A stretch of DNA of 56,833 nucleotides, taken from the NCBI GenBank assembly GCA_945902915.1, contig CAMDNJ010000002.1:1-56833 (forward strand), written 5' to 3'. This document shows, piece by piece, positions 7,999 to 16,942 of the stretch. Both the position numbers and the translations under genes were made by a program. Positions within the stretch are counted from its first letter, which is position 1. Each line of letters opens with the position of its first letter. Source of the stretch: Crenothrix polyspora. Its GTDB lineage: Bacteria; Pseudomonadota; Gammaproteobacteria; Methylococcales; Methylomonadaceae. Below the pieces are notes generated by a model. That model saw nothing but the letters and a program-made list of their open reading frames with translations. It had not been told where the DNA came from and made no database searches.

Positions 7999-9355
7999 GT
8001 TTTATCTTATGAAGAAGTCTTTCGTTAAAATATTCTTTCGTATTCATTCTTAAAGTTAAAAGCAATAGTTATGCCATAACAATTAGATGGTATTTTGATA
8101 ACTAGTCTTGGCGTCTAGTTAATGATTAACGGCTGTTAAAGGGGGTTGGGGCATTAGAGCATATCGAAACGCTAAAAAAAATACGTATAAATACTGAAAA
8201 GCTGTTTTTAGTTTAAAAATAAGCGCTCAATGTGTTTAAGTTTGAAGCTGAAGGGTGGAATGCTTTGTTTAGGTTAAATCTGCTTTCAAGAAATAACGAA
8301 AAATAATGAGTAGGCATGAAATATCCGCTAGTTAGAAAATCCTTAAGCGTGTAAGCACTACAGGTTGTTATTTACAATTAAATGCTTGGTTACGCACCAA
8401 ATAAGTGCTCCATTAGAAAAAGACTGCGCTCATTAGGTGCGATTTAAAGGCGGCAATAAAGATAATGATTTAAACGGAGTTGTGAACTACACTGCGTTAA
8501 TCTTTTGTTGCTCTTGATAACGCTAAATCAACAAATGATATCAATGTCTCATCTTGAGCGTTTAGGCACAAAATCAGGCCTCGTAAATGCCTTAACCTAG
8601 CCAATAAAAACACATAAAAAACATGAGGCAGAACGCCAAGCAAGACTTATAGTCGATGCCAAGACAGGCTCTGAAGGTTTAGCGGTCGTTAATTCAGGCT
8701 TTGAATTCGTCTGTTAAGCTTTTGGAACCGTTATAGTCGATTATAGAAACGTCTATGACCCTATAGCCAAGCCTAATGCTTGTTCAAGAACAGTGCATGA
8801 CCGTTCAGTGAAGCTTAAATCTTGTATAAAAATGTTCCATGGTCGTTGAAGCCATTAAATATAACGCGCGTAGACCTTTTGTTAGCAGCCATAGATTTTC
8901 CATTAGCCGTCATGAACGCTCCAAAAGTCGGCATGAGTCTTCCAGTAAATGACCTAGTTTTGGGCAACAGCTAAGGCAGGGTAAGTAATGATGGTCATCA
9001 CAATCAGGATAGTAACATTAGTCTAATAGTTAGTAGCTAACTATGTTCGACATTTCGGTCGATGTGTCGAGTTAATCTGGGATTAATTGTACGACAAATC
9101 CCGCAGCCATTATTCGCTTTGCTTCCCGTATCAATTGGGCGTAGGTCTCCGCTGGAGTGTCTCCGTATTGGTCATGCTCCAGTCGAGTGGTCCCAATCTG
9201 GTAATTAAGGTATATTACAATCGTAGCATTTAATTAGAATTGCTTATGTTTAGAGACCAACCTAACTTAACCGAAGCTGATTTAGTAGGGTATGAATTTT
9301 TTTTTAATAAATCATTAATGCTTTATCTGTTGGTGTAAACACTAGGAATTACTCA
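7999..9355. other. Gene-poor, eroded 1.36-kb stretch
   Basis: No convincing gene is seen. All frames are interrupted at short intervals. The stretch must contain the promoters of the ATP-grasp gene (minus) and the phosphoesterase (plus). One short open segment at 9072-9233 on the minus strand looks like a leftover of coding sequence and is listed separately. Confidence 0.6.
9072..9233 (-). pseudogene. Possible 3' remnant of an unrecognised gene
   Basis: A minus-strand frame stays open for 53 codons and ends at TAA 9072-9074. It has no ATG, GTG or TTG start with a ribosome-binding site. Its last 36 residues, beginning LEHDQYGDTPAETYAQL, have a protein-like composition, and the local DNA is more GC-rich than its surroundings. 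I do not recognise the family. It could equally be chance. Confidence 0.25.
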
Positions 9356-10387
9356 ATGTCTATTATCAATAAAACGGCAGTAATCAGCTTTGCAGCATTA
9401 ACCATTGTGGTGTGTTTAAATATCCATACGGCCCCTGAAAATCACCCAGCAGAAACATTCAGCTTTGCAGTTTGGGGCGATATGCCTTACGAAAAAAATG
9501 CTGATGGCCCTAAAATACAGGCGCTGATTGATGACATCAATGCCTCCAATGTTGAATTCAGTGTGTTTGATGGCGATATCAAGGATGGCAGCTCAACTTG
9601 CAACGACGGGCAATACACCACTGCTGCAGACCGCTTCAACCAATTTAAAAAGCCCATGGTTTATGTCCCCGGCGACAACGAGTGGAGCGACTGTCACCGA
9701 ATCAACAACGGCGGTTACAACAATTTAGAACGACTCAATCATCTACGTCAGGTCATGTTCAACAGCCCAGATAGCTTTGGCCAGAAGACAATGACGCTCG
9801 AACATCAGGGAAAATTGGGTGGTGAATATGCTGAAAATGTACGTTGGACGCATAGCAACGTGGTGTTTGTAGGCTTAAACATTCCCGGCAGTAACAACAA
9901 TAAAGTGAATGCCGTCGACTGTCTTTCCGCCAAAAGCGCACGCACCCAAGCCGACTGTGATGCCGATAATATTGAATACCAGGCACGCGATGAGGCGAAC
10001 ATTAAGTTTGTTAAAGAATCCTTTCAAACAGCGAAGTCTATCAACGCCAGAGGTCTGGTCATCACGATTCAGGCCGATCCTAGCTTTGATTTGCCAGAAA
10101 CGGAAAGCGTTAACGAACGCACTTTGCTGGGATTCGACGGATACACCCACTTTGTGAATGTTTTAGCTGAAGAAACTGGCCATTTCGTCGGCGAAGTGGT
10201 CCTGGTGCATGGTGACGTGCATTTCTTTAAAGTCGACAAACCACTGCTCGACCAAGCTCATTTAATCAAAAATTTCACGCGGGTAGAAACCTTTGGTAGC
10301 CCTAATGTGCATTGGATTAAAGTGTCGGTAAATACCGAAGGCCGTAATCTGTTTACTTTTGAGCCGATGATGGTTCAAAGTAATTAG
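9356..10387 (+). CDS. Secreted calcineurin-like metallophosphoesterase
   Basis: This 343-residue protein has an N-terminal hydrophobic segment (residues 7-22) that reads as a signal peptide or anchor, so it probably works in the periplasm. Metal-ligand motifs of the metallophosphoesterase fold appear in order: WGDMPY with Asp42, FDGDIKDG with Asp74, PGDNEWSDCH with Asn108 and Glu109, and HGDVHFF with His285 and His289. The substrate is unknown. Eight cysteines, several in close pairs, suggest disulfides. The ATG at 9356 is preceded by AGGAAT. The gene stands alone between eroded DNA on both sides, and its codon use looks more GC-rich than its neighbours, which hints at transfer. The family call is firm; the substrate is not. 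Confidence 0.82.
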   Translation: MSIINKTAVISFAALTIVVCLNIHTAPENHPAETFSFAVWGDMPYEKNADGPKIQALIDDINASNVEFSVFDGDIKDGSSTCNDGQYTTAADRFNQFKKPMVYVPGDNEWSDCHRINNGGYNNLERLNHLRQVMFNSPDSFGQKTMTLEHQGKLGGEYAENVRWTHSNVVFVGLNIPGSNNNKVNAVDCLSAKSARTQADCDADNIEYQARDEANIKFVKESFQTAKSINARGLVITIQADPSFDLPETESVNERTLLGFDGYTHFVNVLAEETGHFVGEVVLVHGDVHFFKVDKPLLDQAHLIKNFTRVETFGSPNVHWIKVSVNTEGRNLFTFEPMMVQSN

Positions 10388-10471
10388 TAAGTTAAGATAA
10401 CACCTCAAGCCATACCATAAATTGTATATAGATATTTTTACGAATTTCCTTTCTTTAGGATTTAATAAATA

Positions 10472-10803
10472 ATGTACTCGAGTCTGTTTGTATGCGGACT
10501 CAGTATGTTGATCCTACTTTATTGGGGCGGAATCTACTCTAAGCTCATTATCTTGATGATGGCGAGTTTTTTTTATTTCATGATTTAAAAAACTTATGGA
10601 AATTGAATCCGAATTTAATAACATTAGTGATGCCTAGTCTTGCAGAAGAATAAGCCTATGCGCTGAAAGATGATATCTATCTAAGCATGCTGACAGAAAG
10701 CGCCCGTTTTATGACAAAAAACGAAAAATCTGATAATAAAATCTTGCTATATCACAGGACTAAAGCTGGAGATAAACGGTCGCACTGGGACGCTTACGCT
10801 TAA
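10472..10803 (+). pseudogene. Decayed reading frame with an apparent frameshift and a nonsense codon
   Basis: An ATG at 10472 opens a 38-codon frame with a hydrophobic start, ending at 10588. A second frame, open from near 10546, reads on through LDDGEFFLFHDLKN to a single TAA near 10650. It then continues in the same frame to TAA 10801-10803 with plausible protein sequence (LKDDIYLSMLTESARF). Joining the frames needs one frameshift and one read-through. I cannot name the family. A chance arrangement is possible. Confidence 0.35.
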
Positions 10804-10827
10804 AGTGGGTAAACGTCTCTTGTGCGT

Positions 10828-11274
10828 TTATTCAGCTTTTATCCAAGCATCAATATCGAAAGTTTCATGAGTAGCCAATGCAATTTCACGTAGGAAACAC
10901 AATAAGCCACAGGTTAAGGTCAGCATGGCGGTGATAAATAACATCGCCACAGCTCTGGGTGAATCGATATTAAATTCTACGGCAATAAAAAAGAAAGCGA
11001 TGGTAAGGCAGACACACAAAATTGATAGCGTACATAAGCTAACGGCTCTTCTCATCCATTGTATGCGTTTGGAAATGGTTTTGATTTCTTGTAGTGAGCT
11101 GTTGGAAAGGTCTTGATATTTCAGTTCAGTTAATTTTCGATAGCGATCAATCGCTCTGCCCAAACGATTAGTGAGTACGCCAAGTATGGAGCCTATGCCG
11201 GTGATTAAAAATACTGGCGTTACAGCATCTCGAATAGCATTGCTAGCAGTGGGAATGTCGGCTATAGATATCAT
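10828..11274 (-). CDS. DUF2721 family membrane protein
   Basis: This 148-residue integral membrane protein begins with AIRDAVTPVFLITGIGSIL and NRLGRAIDRYR, the conserved N-terminal motif of DUF2721. Hydrophobic segments lie near residues 18-36, 75-98 and 104-127. The function is unknown. Stop codon 10828-10830 follows KAE. The gene begins 13 bp downstream of the glucokinase stop on the same strand and may be transcribed with it. Confidence 0.85.
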   Translation of the reverse strand: MISIADIPTASNAIRDAVTPVFLITGIGSILGVLTNRLGRAIDRYRKLTELKYQDLSNSSLQEIKTISKRIQWMRRAVSLCTLSILCVCLTIAFFFIAVEFNIDSPRAVAMLFITAMLTLTCGLLCFLREIALATHETFDIDAWIKAE

Positions 11275-11287
11275 AGTTTAAGATAAG

Positions 11288-12259
11288 TTAATCAAAGTAA
11301 TGTATCGCGCCAATTAACGGCGTGCGCGGATTAAGTGAACATTTAACGGATATTTTATTGAGCAAAGGTTCAAAGCGACCTTTGGCTTTAAAGGCCTGCA
11401 TAAAATGGCCGTTTTGCAGGGCAGGTAAAATTTTAGGGCCTATGCCGCCGCCTATAAAAACACCGCCGGTTGCAAAAGATTTTAAGGCAAGGTTACCGGT
11501 TTCTGCGCCATAGATATCAATAAATAATTTTAAGACTTCTACGCAGCAAGGATCTTTATAGCTGATGCCTAATTCAGAAATCAAGGCATTTTTATCCATG
11601 TCGCTGCTAATGTTTTCTACTTCAGAGCAGGGCGGAGCCATTTTTAGTTCACACAGGAAATCATATAAATGACTAAAGCCTATGCCCGATAATATGCGTT
11701 CATAACTGACATGATCAGGATGTCGCTTTCTGAGATAACTTAATAGTTGATCTTGTAAGCTGTTTTGAGCGGCAAAGTCAGAATGTCCACCTTCAGTTGC
11801 AATAGCGTGATGCTGATGGCCATCCCAATAAAGCAACGCTTCACCTAAACCGGTACCTGCTGCGATTACAGCGCAATTGCCGGTTTGAATGTGTGCATTA
11901 GGATTTAACTCTAGCAGTTCATGGTCGGGTAAATGCAGCATACCCAAAGCCATGGCTTCTAAGTCATTCAGTAACTTTACTTTAGTGAAGCCGCGCTTTA
12001 GTTTTAAGTCGTCAGCATCTAACAACCAAGGTAAATTGGTGGTTTGGCAGCGTTGATTAACCACGGGGCCGGCAACACCGAAACAGGCGGATTTAATGGA
12101 GCATGGGCTAGGTAAAAAATCGCTCAGAATGTCATCAAATTCGGCAAACTGCTGGCTGGGGTAAGACTGTTCTTTTACACAGCTTAATAGGCCATTAGTA
12201 TCGCGGCTTAAAAGGGCTAGTACGGTTTTAGTTCCACCTATGTCACCTGCAAGTATCAC
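11288..12259 (-). CDS. glk: Glucokinase
   Basis: Phosphorylates glucose with ATP in the cytoplasm. The 323-residue protein carries the phosphate-binding GDIGGTKT at residues 5-12, a PVVNQRC segment followed by TNLPWLLD (substrate region), LLNDLEAMALG (catalytic Asp in the LND motif), AAGTGLGEA, EGGHSDFA and the C-terminal GGVFIGGGI. All are typical of the Glk (Pfam glucokinase) family rather than ROK kinases, and its length matches the E. coli enzyme (321). It starts 11 bp after the GH15/PhK-like gene on the same strand. This pairing suggests that glucose released from storage glucan is recaptured by phosphorylation. Confidence 0.95.
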   Translation of the reverse strand: MILAGDIGGTKTVLALLSRDTNGLLSCVKEQSYPSQQFAEFDDILSDFLPSPCSIKSACFGVAGPVVNQRCQTTNLPWLLDADDLKLKRGFTKVKLLNDLEAMALGMLHLPDHELLELNPNAHIQTGNCAVIAAGTGLGEALLYWDGHQHHAIATEGGHSDFAAQNSLQDQLLSYLRKRHPDHVSYERILSGIGFSHLYDFLCELKMAPPCSEVENISSDMDKNALISELGISYKDPCCVEVLKLFIDIYGAETGNLALKSFATGGVFIGGGIGPKILPALQNGHFMQAFKAKGRFEPLLNKISVKCSLNPRTPLIGAIHYFD

Positions 12260-12270
12260 GTTGTATTCCT

Positions 12271-15200
12271 TTAGTTATTGTCGAGTAAATAGATAAGAGC
12301 ATCCAATATGGCATTGGCCACTTTATGGGGCGGCAAGCCATAAAAATCTTGCCAAGCTAATGCGGTCACGGTTTCATAATGTTCAGCTTGGTCTGGATGC
12401 TTGTTTAGCCAGCTAATTCTTACTGCATAACCAATAATAATATCGGTTAATAAATTATCATCAATGAATAAATCTTCATTGGCTCTAAAAATAGAGGTCA
12501 TGGCTTTTAAAGCCTCTACTGTTAATTGCCTATAAACAGGCGCTTGTATTTTATTAAGCACATGATTGACTTGTATCTTAAAGCTTTGTTCGCCTTCGGT
12601 CATCTGTGACAGGATAGTTTCGCTGTCTAAGCGGTATTTACTGTTAAGTTTTTCACCCATCATTAGGCCTTTGCAATGATGCAGAATATCCCAGATGCCC
12701 GCATAGAATGCGTTGTTTTCTCTGCCTACGCTACCTTGCTGTTCACGCCATTCATACCAATCTATTGCTTCACCTTGATCTTTAGGATCCATAGTTTGCG
12801 AGAAAATGGCTAGATTAATTTTATGATGACTGCCGTCAATATGCAGGGTTTCTGCTGATTCGAGTTGATTTTCGGTATTGCTGATATCATCCAACATTTC
12901 TTTGAGCTTGTTGGATAATTGATAAGGCGGTAAGGCCATGATTTCATTAAAGGCTTGATCTAAAGAGCCGCAGCCAGAGGCTCGTTTCTGTCTAACGATG
13001 ATCAATTGCAAAATATGGCCGACGCGCAGGGTGTGCATATCGGCAAATAGTTCTGGGTTCGATTTTATTAACATACCCAAATAAACCACGAGCTCTTGAA
13101 TAATAATGCGTTCACTAGCGTCACTATTATAAGTATTGATGATGTTTAAAATTTCTGAAGAATCTGCGGGGCGCGTTAAAGTGGCTTTGCCGCTGTAAGC
13201 TCTGCCCAAAGTCAGTGCGTGCTGACGAACCAGTATTTCGGTCGCCGCCTGCTCTAAATTAATGTCATATTTGCCGAGTAAGCTGGCACAACGTCTAACA
13301 ATACTCCAAATGTGCTGATCTCCTGCACGTTCATAGACTTCTTCGAGTAGATCGCCGACATTTGCAGGCTTGTTATCAGCACCCAGTGTGGTATTGAAGG
13401 CTAAGTCATGTCTTAAACTGAGTAAACTGAGTGCCTCAAATTGAGCATAAAGATTACTATCGCTTGTTAATAACTCGATTAATGCTTCATCACTCGATAA
13501 ATCCCATTCATTGAGTAACAGCGTATTCAAGGGCATTGAAGGTTCAGTGCTACGAGGCAATGCCTGCATAAAAGGTCGCTCAGTATTTTTCCCTGAAGCT
13601 TTTGAGAACTGAAAGTCATGTAAGTTTTTTATTTTTTCATGGCTAGATGCTTGGGTAAAATTGAGTAGTGTGCCTAGTTCAATGGCAATGCCTTGAGAGA
13701 CACCTTGTTGCAGTTCTTTGAGAAAATTAATTAATATGTCGCGATGATGGCTGTCCAACATATTCTGTTTGATAGAAATAGCCAGTACTGGATTGCCAGG
13801 TCTATCCCAATGGCGATAGATATAAGACATTTCTAAGCGTAAGCGCGAAATCAGTAGATGGTTATCCATTGCCAAATAAAAGCCTTTTTGATTAAGGCAT
13901 TGTGGTAAGAATAGCAGAGGTTCTCCTGCTAAATTATACATTTTTGAGGTTGCCAATGTTCGCAGCTGTCGCAGAGGTCTGCCAGTGATACCAATGCGGT
14001 CATTTCGACCTACATGGGTATAAGCTTCTGCTAATTCGTTAGCGTGTCTAATTTGTATAGGTGCAATTTCGGCGCGTGTTTGTGCGCTAATGCCCTGTTC
14101 TTTTAAGATGTTTTGTACTATATCGTCTTGAGCCAGTAACTGAATTTGTAGTTTTATGTCCTTGGTTTTTTTAACGACTTTATGCCGACCTAGAGGATCT
14201 ATATCATCACAAGCTAGCAAGCCATCTTGAATCAGACAGCCTAATATAAAAAGACTTTGTGCCCAGACTAATGGCATGTTTTCATTGGCTAAGCGTTCTT
14301 GGCTATGGGGCTTAGCTTTTTCTGCGGCAATTAAATCGATAGGGACTACATAGAGTTCGGGTAATAACAGTTGCTCATTTTGCTCTACTAATAGGCTTTC
14401 GAGTTTATGGCGATAATTTAAAGCCGCAGCGTCATTGCCCGCGTATAGATTATTTAAGAGTAAATAGGTGAAAAATAGCGGCCATTCACATTCAATATCC
14501 ATAAATTGTTTAAGTTCATGGGCATCATAATACAGGCGCTGACTATCTTCTATGGCCGTTTGATGGCCATCTAGCAGAAAACGTTTACAGCCATAACGGC
14601 CTTCTAGTTTTTCACAAATCAGCGCCTCTGTTCTTGCTCTTAGGGACTGATCATCAACTGAAAATGCGGGGAAGCCAGTAATACTAAGTACCGCAGCATC
14701 GACTGCTTTAGAGATAGATTCTCTAGGTAACAGCGCTTCTAAAGTGATTCGAGTTCTGGCAATATCGTCACTGATAACATGAACGATAGAGGCTTGGCCA
14801 CCGTCTTTGCCAAATAAATTAAAACCAGAAAGTGCTTCTAAGGCGGCTTTTGCCATGCCAATGGAACTGGCATTGAGTTCGGCAATACCTTGATTTGTCT
14901 TGTGGCCACGCTCCCAAATACCATAATCGGGTGTGCGATAAGTACGACTAATATAGTGCACCAAGTTTTGCACAAAATTGACTTCATCAATAGTAAAGAC
15001 GATGCGTAAACCAGAGGCGGTCATTTGCGCGAGCATTAACAAAAATAAAGACGTGGCATCGAGTTGTAAGTGTCCCCACTCGTTATCACCGACCACACAA
15101 GCGCCCGATTTGGTGTCATATTTGGCATGCAGAGCATCCAAAGGGTTTTGAGATTGTTTGAATTTTTCTACTTTAGGCGCTTGGCGCATCATCGCCGTTA

Positions 15201-15465
15201 ACAAGCCACGCATCAGCTTTACCACGCTTTGCTCGAGTACATAAGTGCGCCCTAGAGTCTCATCAGTGCGCCGATAAGCCAGTGCCAAACCCCATGCTGA
15301 TAGTATGCTGTAAACATTATCCCTAACCCAAGCATCCGTATAGTTACCATGAACAGTTACCGCGGTACTGGCGGGTAATAAACCTGTAAGCCAATCTTGC
15401 CGCTTAATAATGAGGTCTTGAACTTGTTGGAAATAAGCATCCAATTTTTCGTGAGCTTGGTTCAT
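12271..15465 (-). CDS. GH15-like / phosphorylase-kinase alpha-like glucan protein
   Basis: This large 1064-residue cytoplasmic protein has its N-terminal half in the (alpha/alpha)6 glucoamylase-like fold shared by GH15 enzymes and the alpha/beta subunits of phosphorylase kinase. Markers are TDAWVRDNVYSILSAWGLAL near residues 44-63, WGHLQLDATSLFLLMLAQM near 130, and ELNASSIGMAKAALEAL near 195. The C-terminal part (from about 480) has the extended helical region of PhK-type proteins. Whether it hydrolyses glucan or acts as a regulator cannot be told from sequence. No signal peptide is seen, which argues against an exported amylase. It is first in a minus-strand set with glk and the DUF2721 gene. 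The ATG is at 15465. Confidence 0.82.
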   Translation of the reverse strand: MNQAHEKLDAYFQQVQDLIIKRQDWLTGLLPASTAVTVHGNYTDAWVRDNVYSILSAWGLALAYRRTDETLGRTYVLEQSVVKLMRGLLTAMMRQAPKVEKFKQSQNPLDALHAKYDTKSGACVVGDNEWGHLQLDATSLFLLMLAQMTASGLRIVFTIDEVNFVQNLVHYISRTYRTPDYGIWERGHKTNQGIAELNASSIGMAKAALEALSGFNLFGKDGGQASIVHVISDDIARTRITLEALLPRESISKAVDAAVLSITGFPAFSVDDQSLRARTEALICEKLEGRYGCKRFLLDGHQTAIEDSQRLYYDAHELKQFMDIECEWPLFFTYLLLNNLYAGNDAAALNYRHKLESLLVEQNEQLLLPELYVVPIDLIAAEKAKPHSQERLANENMPLVWAQSLFILGCLIQDGLLACDDIDPLGRHKVVKKTKDIKLQIQLLAQDDIVQNILKEQGISAQTRAEIAPIQIRHANELAEAYTHVGRNDRIGITGRPLRQLRTLATSKMYNLAGEPLLFLPQCLNQKGFYLAMDNHLLISRLRLEMSYIYRHWDRPGNPVLAISIKQNMLDSHHRDILINFLKELQQGVSQGIAIELGTLLNFTQASSHEKIKNLHDFQFSKASGKNTERPFMQALPRSTEPSMPLNTLLLNEWDLSSDEALIELLTSDSNLYAQFEALSLLSLRHDLAFNTTLGADNKPANVGDLLEEVYERAGDQHIWSIVRRCASLLGKYDINLEQAATEILVRQHALTLGRAYSGKATLTRPADSSEILNIINTYNSDASERIIIQELVVYLGMLIKSNPELFADMHTLRVGHILQLIIVRQKRASGCGSLDQAFNEIMALPPYQLSNKLKEMLDDISNTENQLESAETLHIDGSHHKINLAIFSQTMDPKDQGEAIDWYEWREQQGSVGRENNAFYAGIWDILHHCKGLMMGEKLNSKYRLDSETILSQMTEGEQSFKIQVNHVLNKIQAPVYRQLTVEALKAMTSIFRANEDLFIDDNLLTDIIIGYAVRISWLNKHPDQAEHYETVTALAWQDFYGLPPHKVANAILDALIYLLDNN

Positions 15466-15618
15466 AGTTAGGGTATGGTTAATTTTAATTTTAATGTATG
15501 AGTATTAGTATAAAAATAGAAAGCAGATTATGTGCCAGTTATCTATGAGCGGTCGTTATGGGATTTAGTTGCTGGTTTTGGTAGCGATTTAATGGCTATA
15601 GAAATAATCTTAATAATA

Positions 15619-15836
15619 TAACTGATATTACGCAGTCATTTGACGCTTTAAAAAACAAATAATGACGACGCTTGTTGTGTCGGGTATTCGCACGCGAAGG
15701 CGAGATGCTTTCTTGTGCGCAGCCTTTAGAAAGTATTCAAAGAAAAGGCGCTACTGTTGTGGCTAATCCCAACAAAACCTCCGCTGCTAGTCGCGGCAAA
15801 CGAGAGTCAAGCAACGTTACTGCGTAAGGTCTGTAA
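15619..15836. repeat. Family A MITE-like element, copy A1
   Basis: It begins TAACTGATATTACGCAG and ends with the inverted counterpart CTGCGTAAGGTCTGTAA. It shares with A2 (20831-21054) and A3 (35488-35769) the internal blocks GGGTATTCGCAC, GGCGAGATRCTTTCTT, AAAGAAAAGGC and GCGGCAAACGAG. No coding capacity is seen. Confidence 0.82.
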
Positions 15837-16138
15837 TATAACTAAATTAGTTGCACAGGACTAATGCCAGAGATGTTAATGCTATTAAAGTAGGTGTTAT
15901 TTTTTGTTATGCGCACATTGATGCTGTGAGGGTGGCTCTGATTTATCGGAGGGTGCTGTAAATGAGTTTGAATTAAAGCGAGATGAATAATCGCTGTATT
16001 TGCGAAGGTGAAGTATGGAAACGTATCGGGCGACTAAAAGTCGCCCAGATAGCTCTGCTATTGCATAATTTTTCAGTCTGCCTGTTAAAAACAACTGACT
16101 GAAAGGTTTGGGTAAATAGCTAGATAAGAAAGGTGTTA
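15837..16138. other. Non-coding stretch downstream of the RRM gene, with one hairpin
   Basis: No convincing gene is seen. A 65-codon minus-strand frame (15897-16094) lacks a ribosome-binding site and any family signature. A perfect 8-bp hairpin, GGGCGACT-AAA-AGTCGCCC, lies at 16028-16046. Confidence 0.5.
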
Positions 16139-16402
16139 CTAACGTCTACCGTTTTTTCCGGTAGCGGGTTCTTCAAACTTAACTTTTAAAGGTTTTCCGC
16201 AATACAAGTTGCCATCTAATGCTGCAATAGCAGCTCTGGCCTCGTGACCTTCCATGCCGATAAAGCCAAAGCCTCGGCATTTGCCGCTGAATATGTCAGC
16301 AACAAGTTGGATGGAGCGTACTTTGCCGTATTCTGAAAATAAGGCTTGCACACTTTCTTCAGTGGCGTCGCTAGGTAAATTTCCTACAAAAAGTCGTTTC
16401 AA
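16139..16402 (-). CDS. Small RRM-type RNA-binding protein
   Basis: A single RNA-recognition motif protein of 87 residues, like those of cyanobacteria and many proteobacteria (Rbp family). RNP2 is LFVGNLP near the start, RNP1 is CRGFGFI near residues 40-46, and the C-terminus is basic (TGKNGRR). I place the start at TTG 16402. The RRM begins at its second codon, AGGA lies eight bases upstream, and a longer frame to 16468 would translate hairpin sequence. It follows the cold-shock gene on the same strand, with two hairpins between them, so the pair may be co-transcribed and controlled at RNA level. A role as an RNA chaperone, perhaps in cold, is inference. Confidence 0.88.
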   Translation of the reverse strand: MKRLFVGNLPSDATEESVQALFSEYGKVRSIQLVADIFSGKCRGFGFIGMEGHEARAAIAALDGNLYCGKPLKVKFEEPATGKNGRR

Positions 16403-16442
16403 AAGACATGTCCTAAATTCGGGGGGAGGGAGGGGATTGATT

Positions 16443-16494
16443 AGCCTGATAAGCAGGCTATGCCACAACCTTGCCAGCTTTAGGCAAGGTTGTG
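16443..16494 (-). promoter_or_regulatory. Two consecutive hairpins between the cold-shock and RRM genes
   Basis: The cspA-proximal hairpin pairs 16464-16475 (CACAACCTTGCC) with 16483-16494 across a 7-base loop. The second is AGCCTGATAAGCAGGCT at 16443-16459. Neither is followed by a U-tract on the minus strand. They could cause partial termination, processing, or temperature-dependent folding upstream of the RRM gene. Confidence 0.6.
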
Positions 16495-16511
16495 TGTCAG
16501 AAAGTAACGGT

Positions 16512-16718
16512 TTATGCGGTCGTTACATTTGAAGCTTGTGGGCCTTTAGGGCCTGATTCGACTTCGTATTTTACTGCTTGGCCTTCGGCCAATGTGCGGT
16601 AACCGCCGTCGCTTGCAATTGCAGAAAAATGTACGAATACATCTGCTGTGCCATCGCTAGGAGAAATAAAGCCGAAACCTTTAGATTCGTTAAACCACTT
16701 AACTGTACCAGTTGCCAT
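16512..16718 (-). CDS. Cold-shock domain protein (CspA family)
   Basis: A 68-residue single cold-shock domain protein, a nucleic-acid chaperone that melts RNA secondary structure in the cytoplasm. RNP1 KGFGFI (residues 13-18) and RNP2 VFVHF (27-31) are intact, and the flanking SKGF and FNESKG residues are typical. The length equals the family norm. The 220 bp upstream to the next gene have no other candidate and would hold the promoter and 5' leader usual for such genes. The RRM gene follows on the same strand. Confidence 0.95.
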   Translation of the reverse strand: MATGTVKWFNESKGFGFISPSDGTADVFVHFSAIASDGGYRTLAEGQAVKYEVESGPKGPQASNVTTA

Positions 16719-16942
16719 GTAATTGTCTCAATAAATGAATGAAAATATTTTTATTGCAAATCATATCCGGGCACAAAAGCGGGAAAAACGGATGGAATTT
16801 CTAAATAAAGTGCTGATTAATTGCAAAACTTATTAGAGTAACGCTAAGTTAAACACTAGCATTACTAACTAACATAATTATTATAGGGGTTAACGCTTAG
16901 TTTAGCCATCTAAACTTTAAGCAGTATGTTCATGTTGATCAT

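Noticed and set aside
8340-8450. Remnant of a group II intron maturase (LNAWLRTK and IRKRLRSLGAI in neighbouring frames)
   Set aside because: The match is a few residues in two frames without catalytic RNA domain V or YADD motif.
15897-16094. 65-codon minus-strand gene
   Set aside because: No ribosome-binding site or family signature, low-complexity composition, and it contains the 16028-16046 palindrome.
16403-16468. 22-residue extension of the RRM protein from ATG 16468
   Set aside because: It would translate the inter-gene hairpin, and the RRM starts immediately after TTG 16402, which has AGGA upstream.
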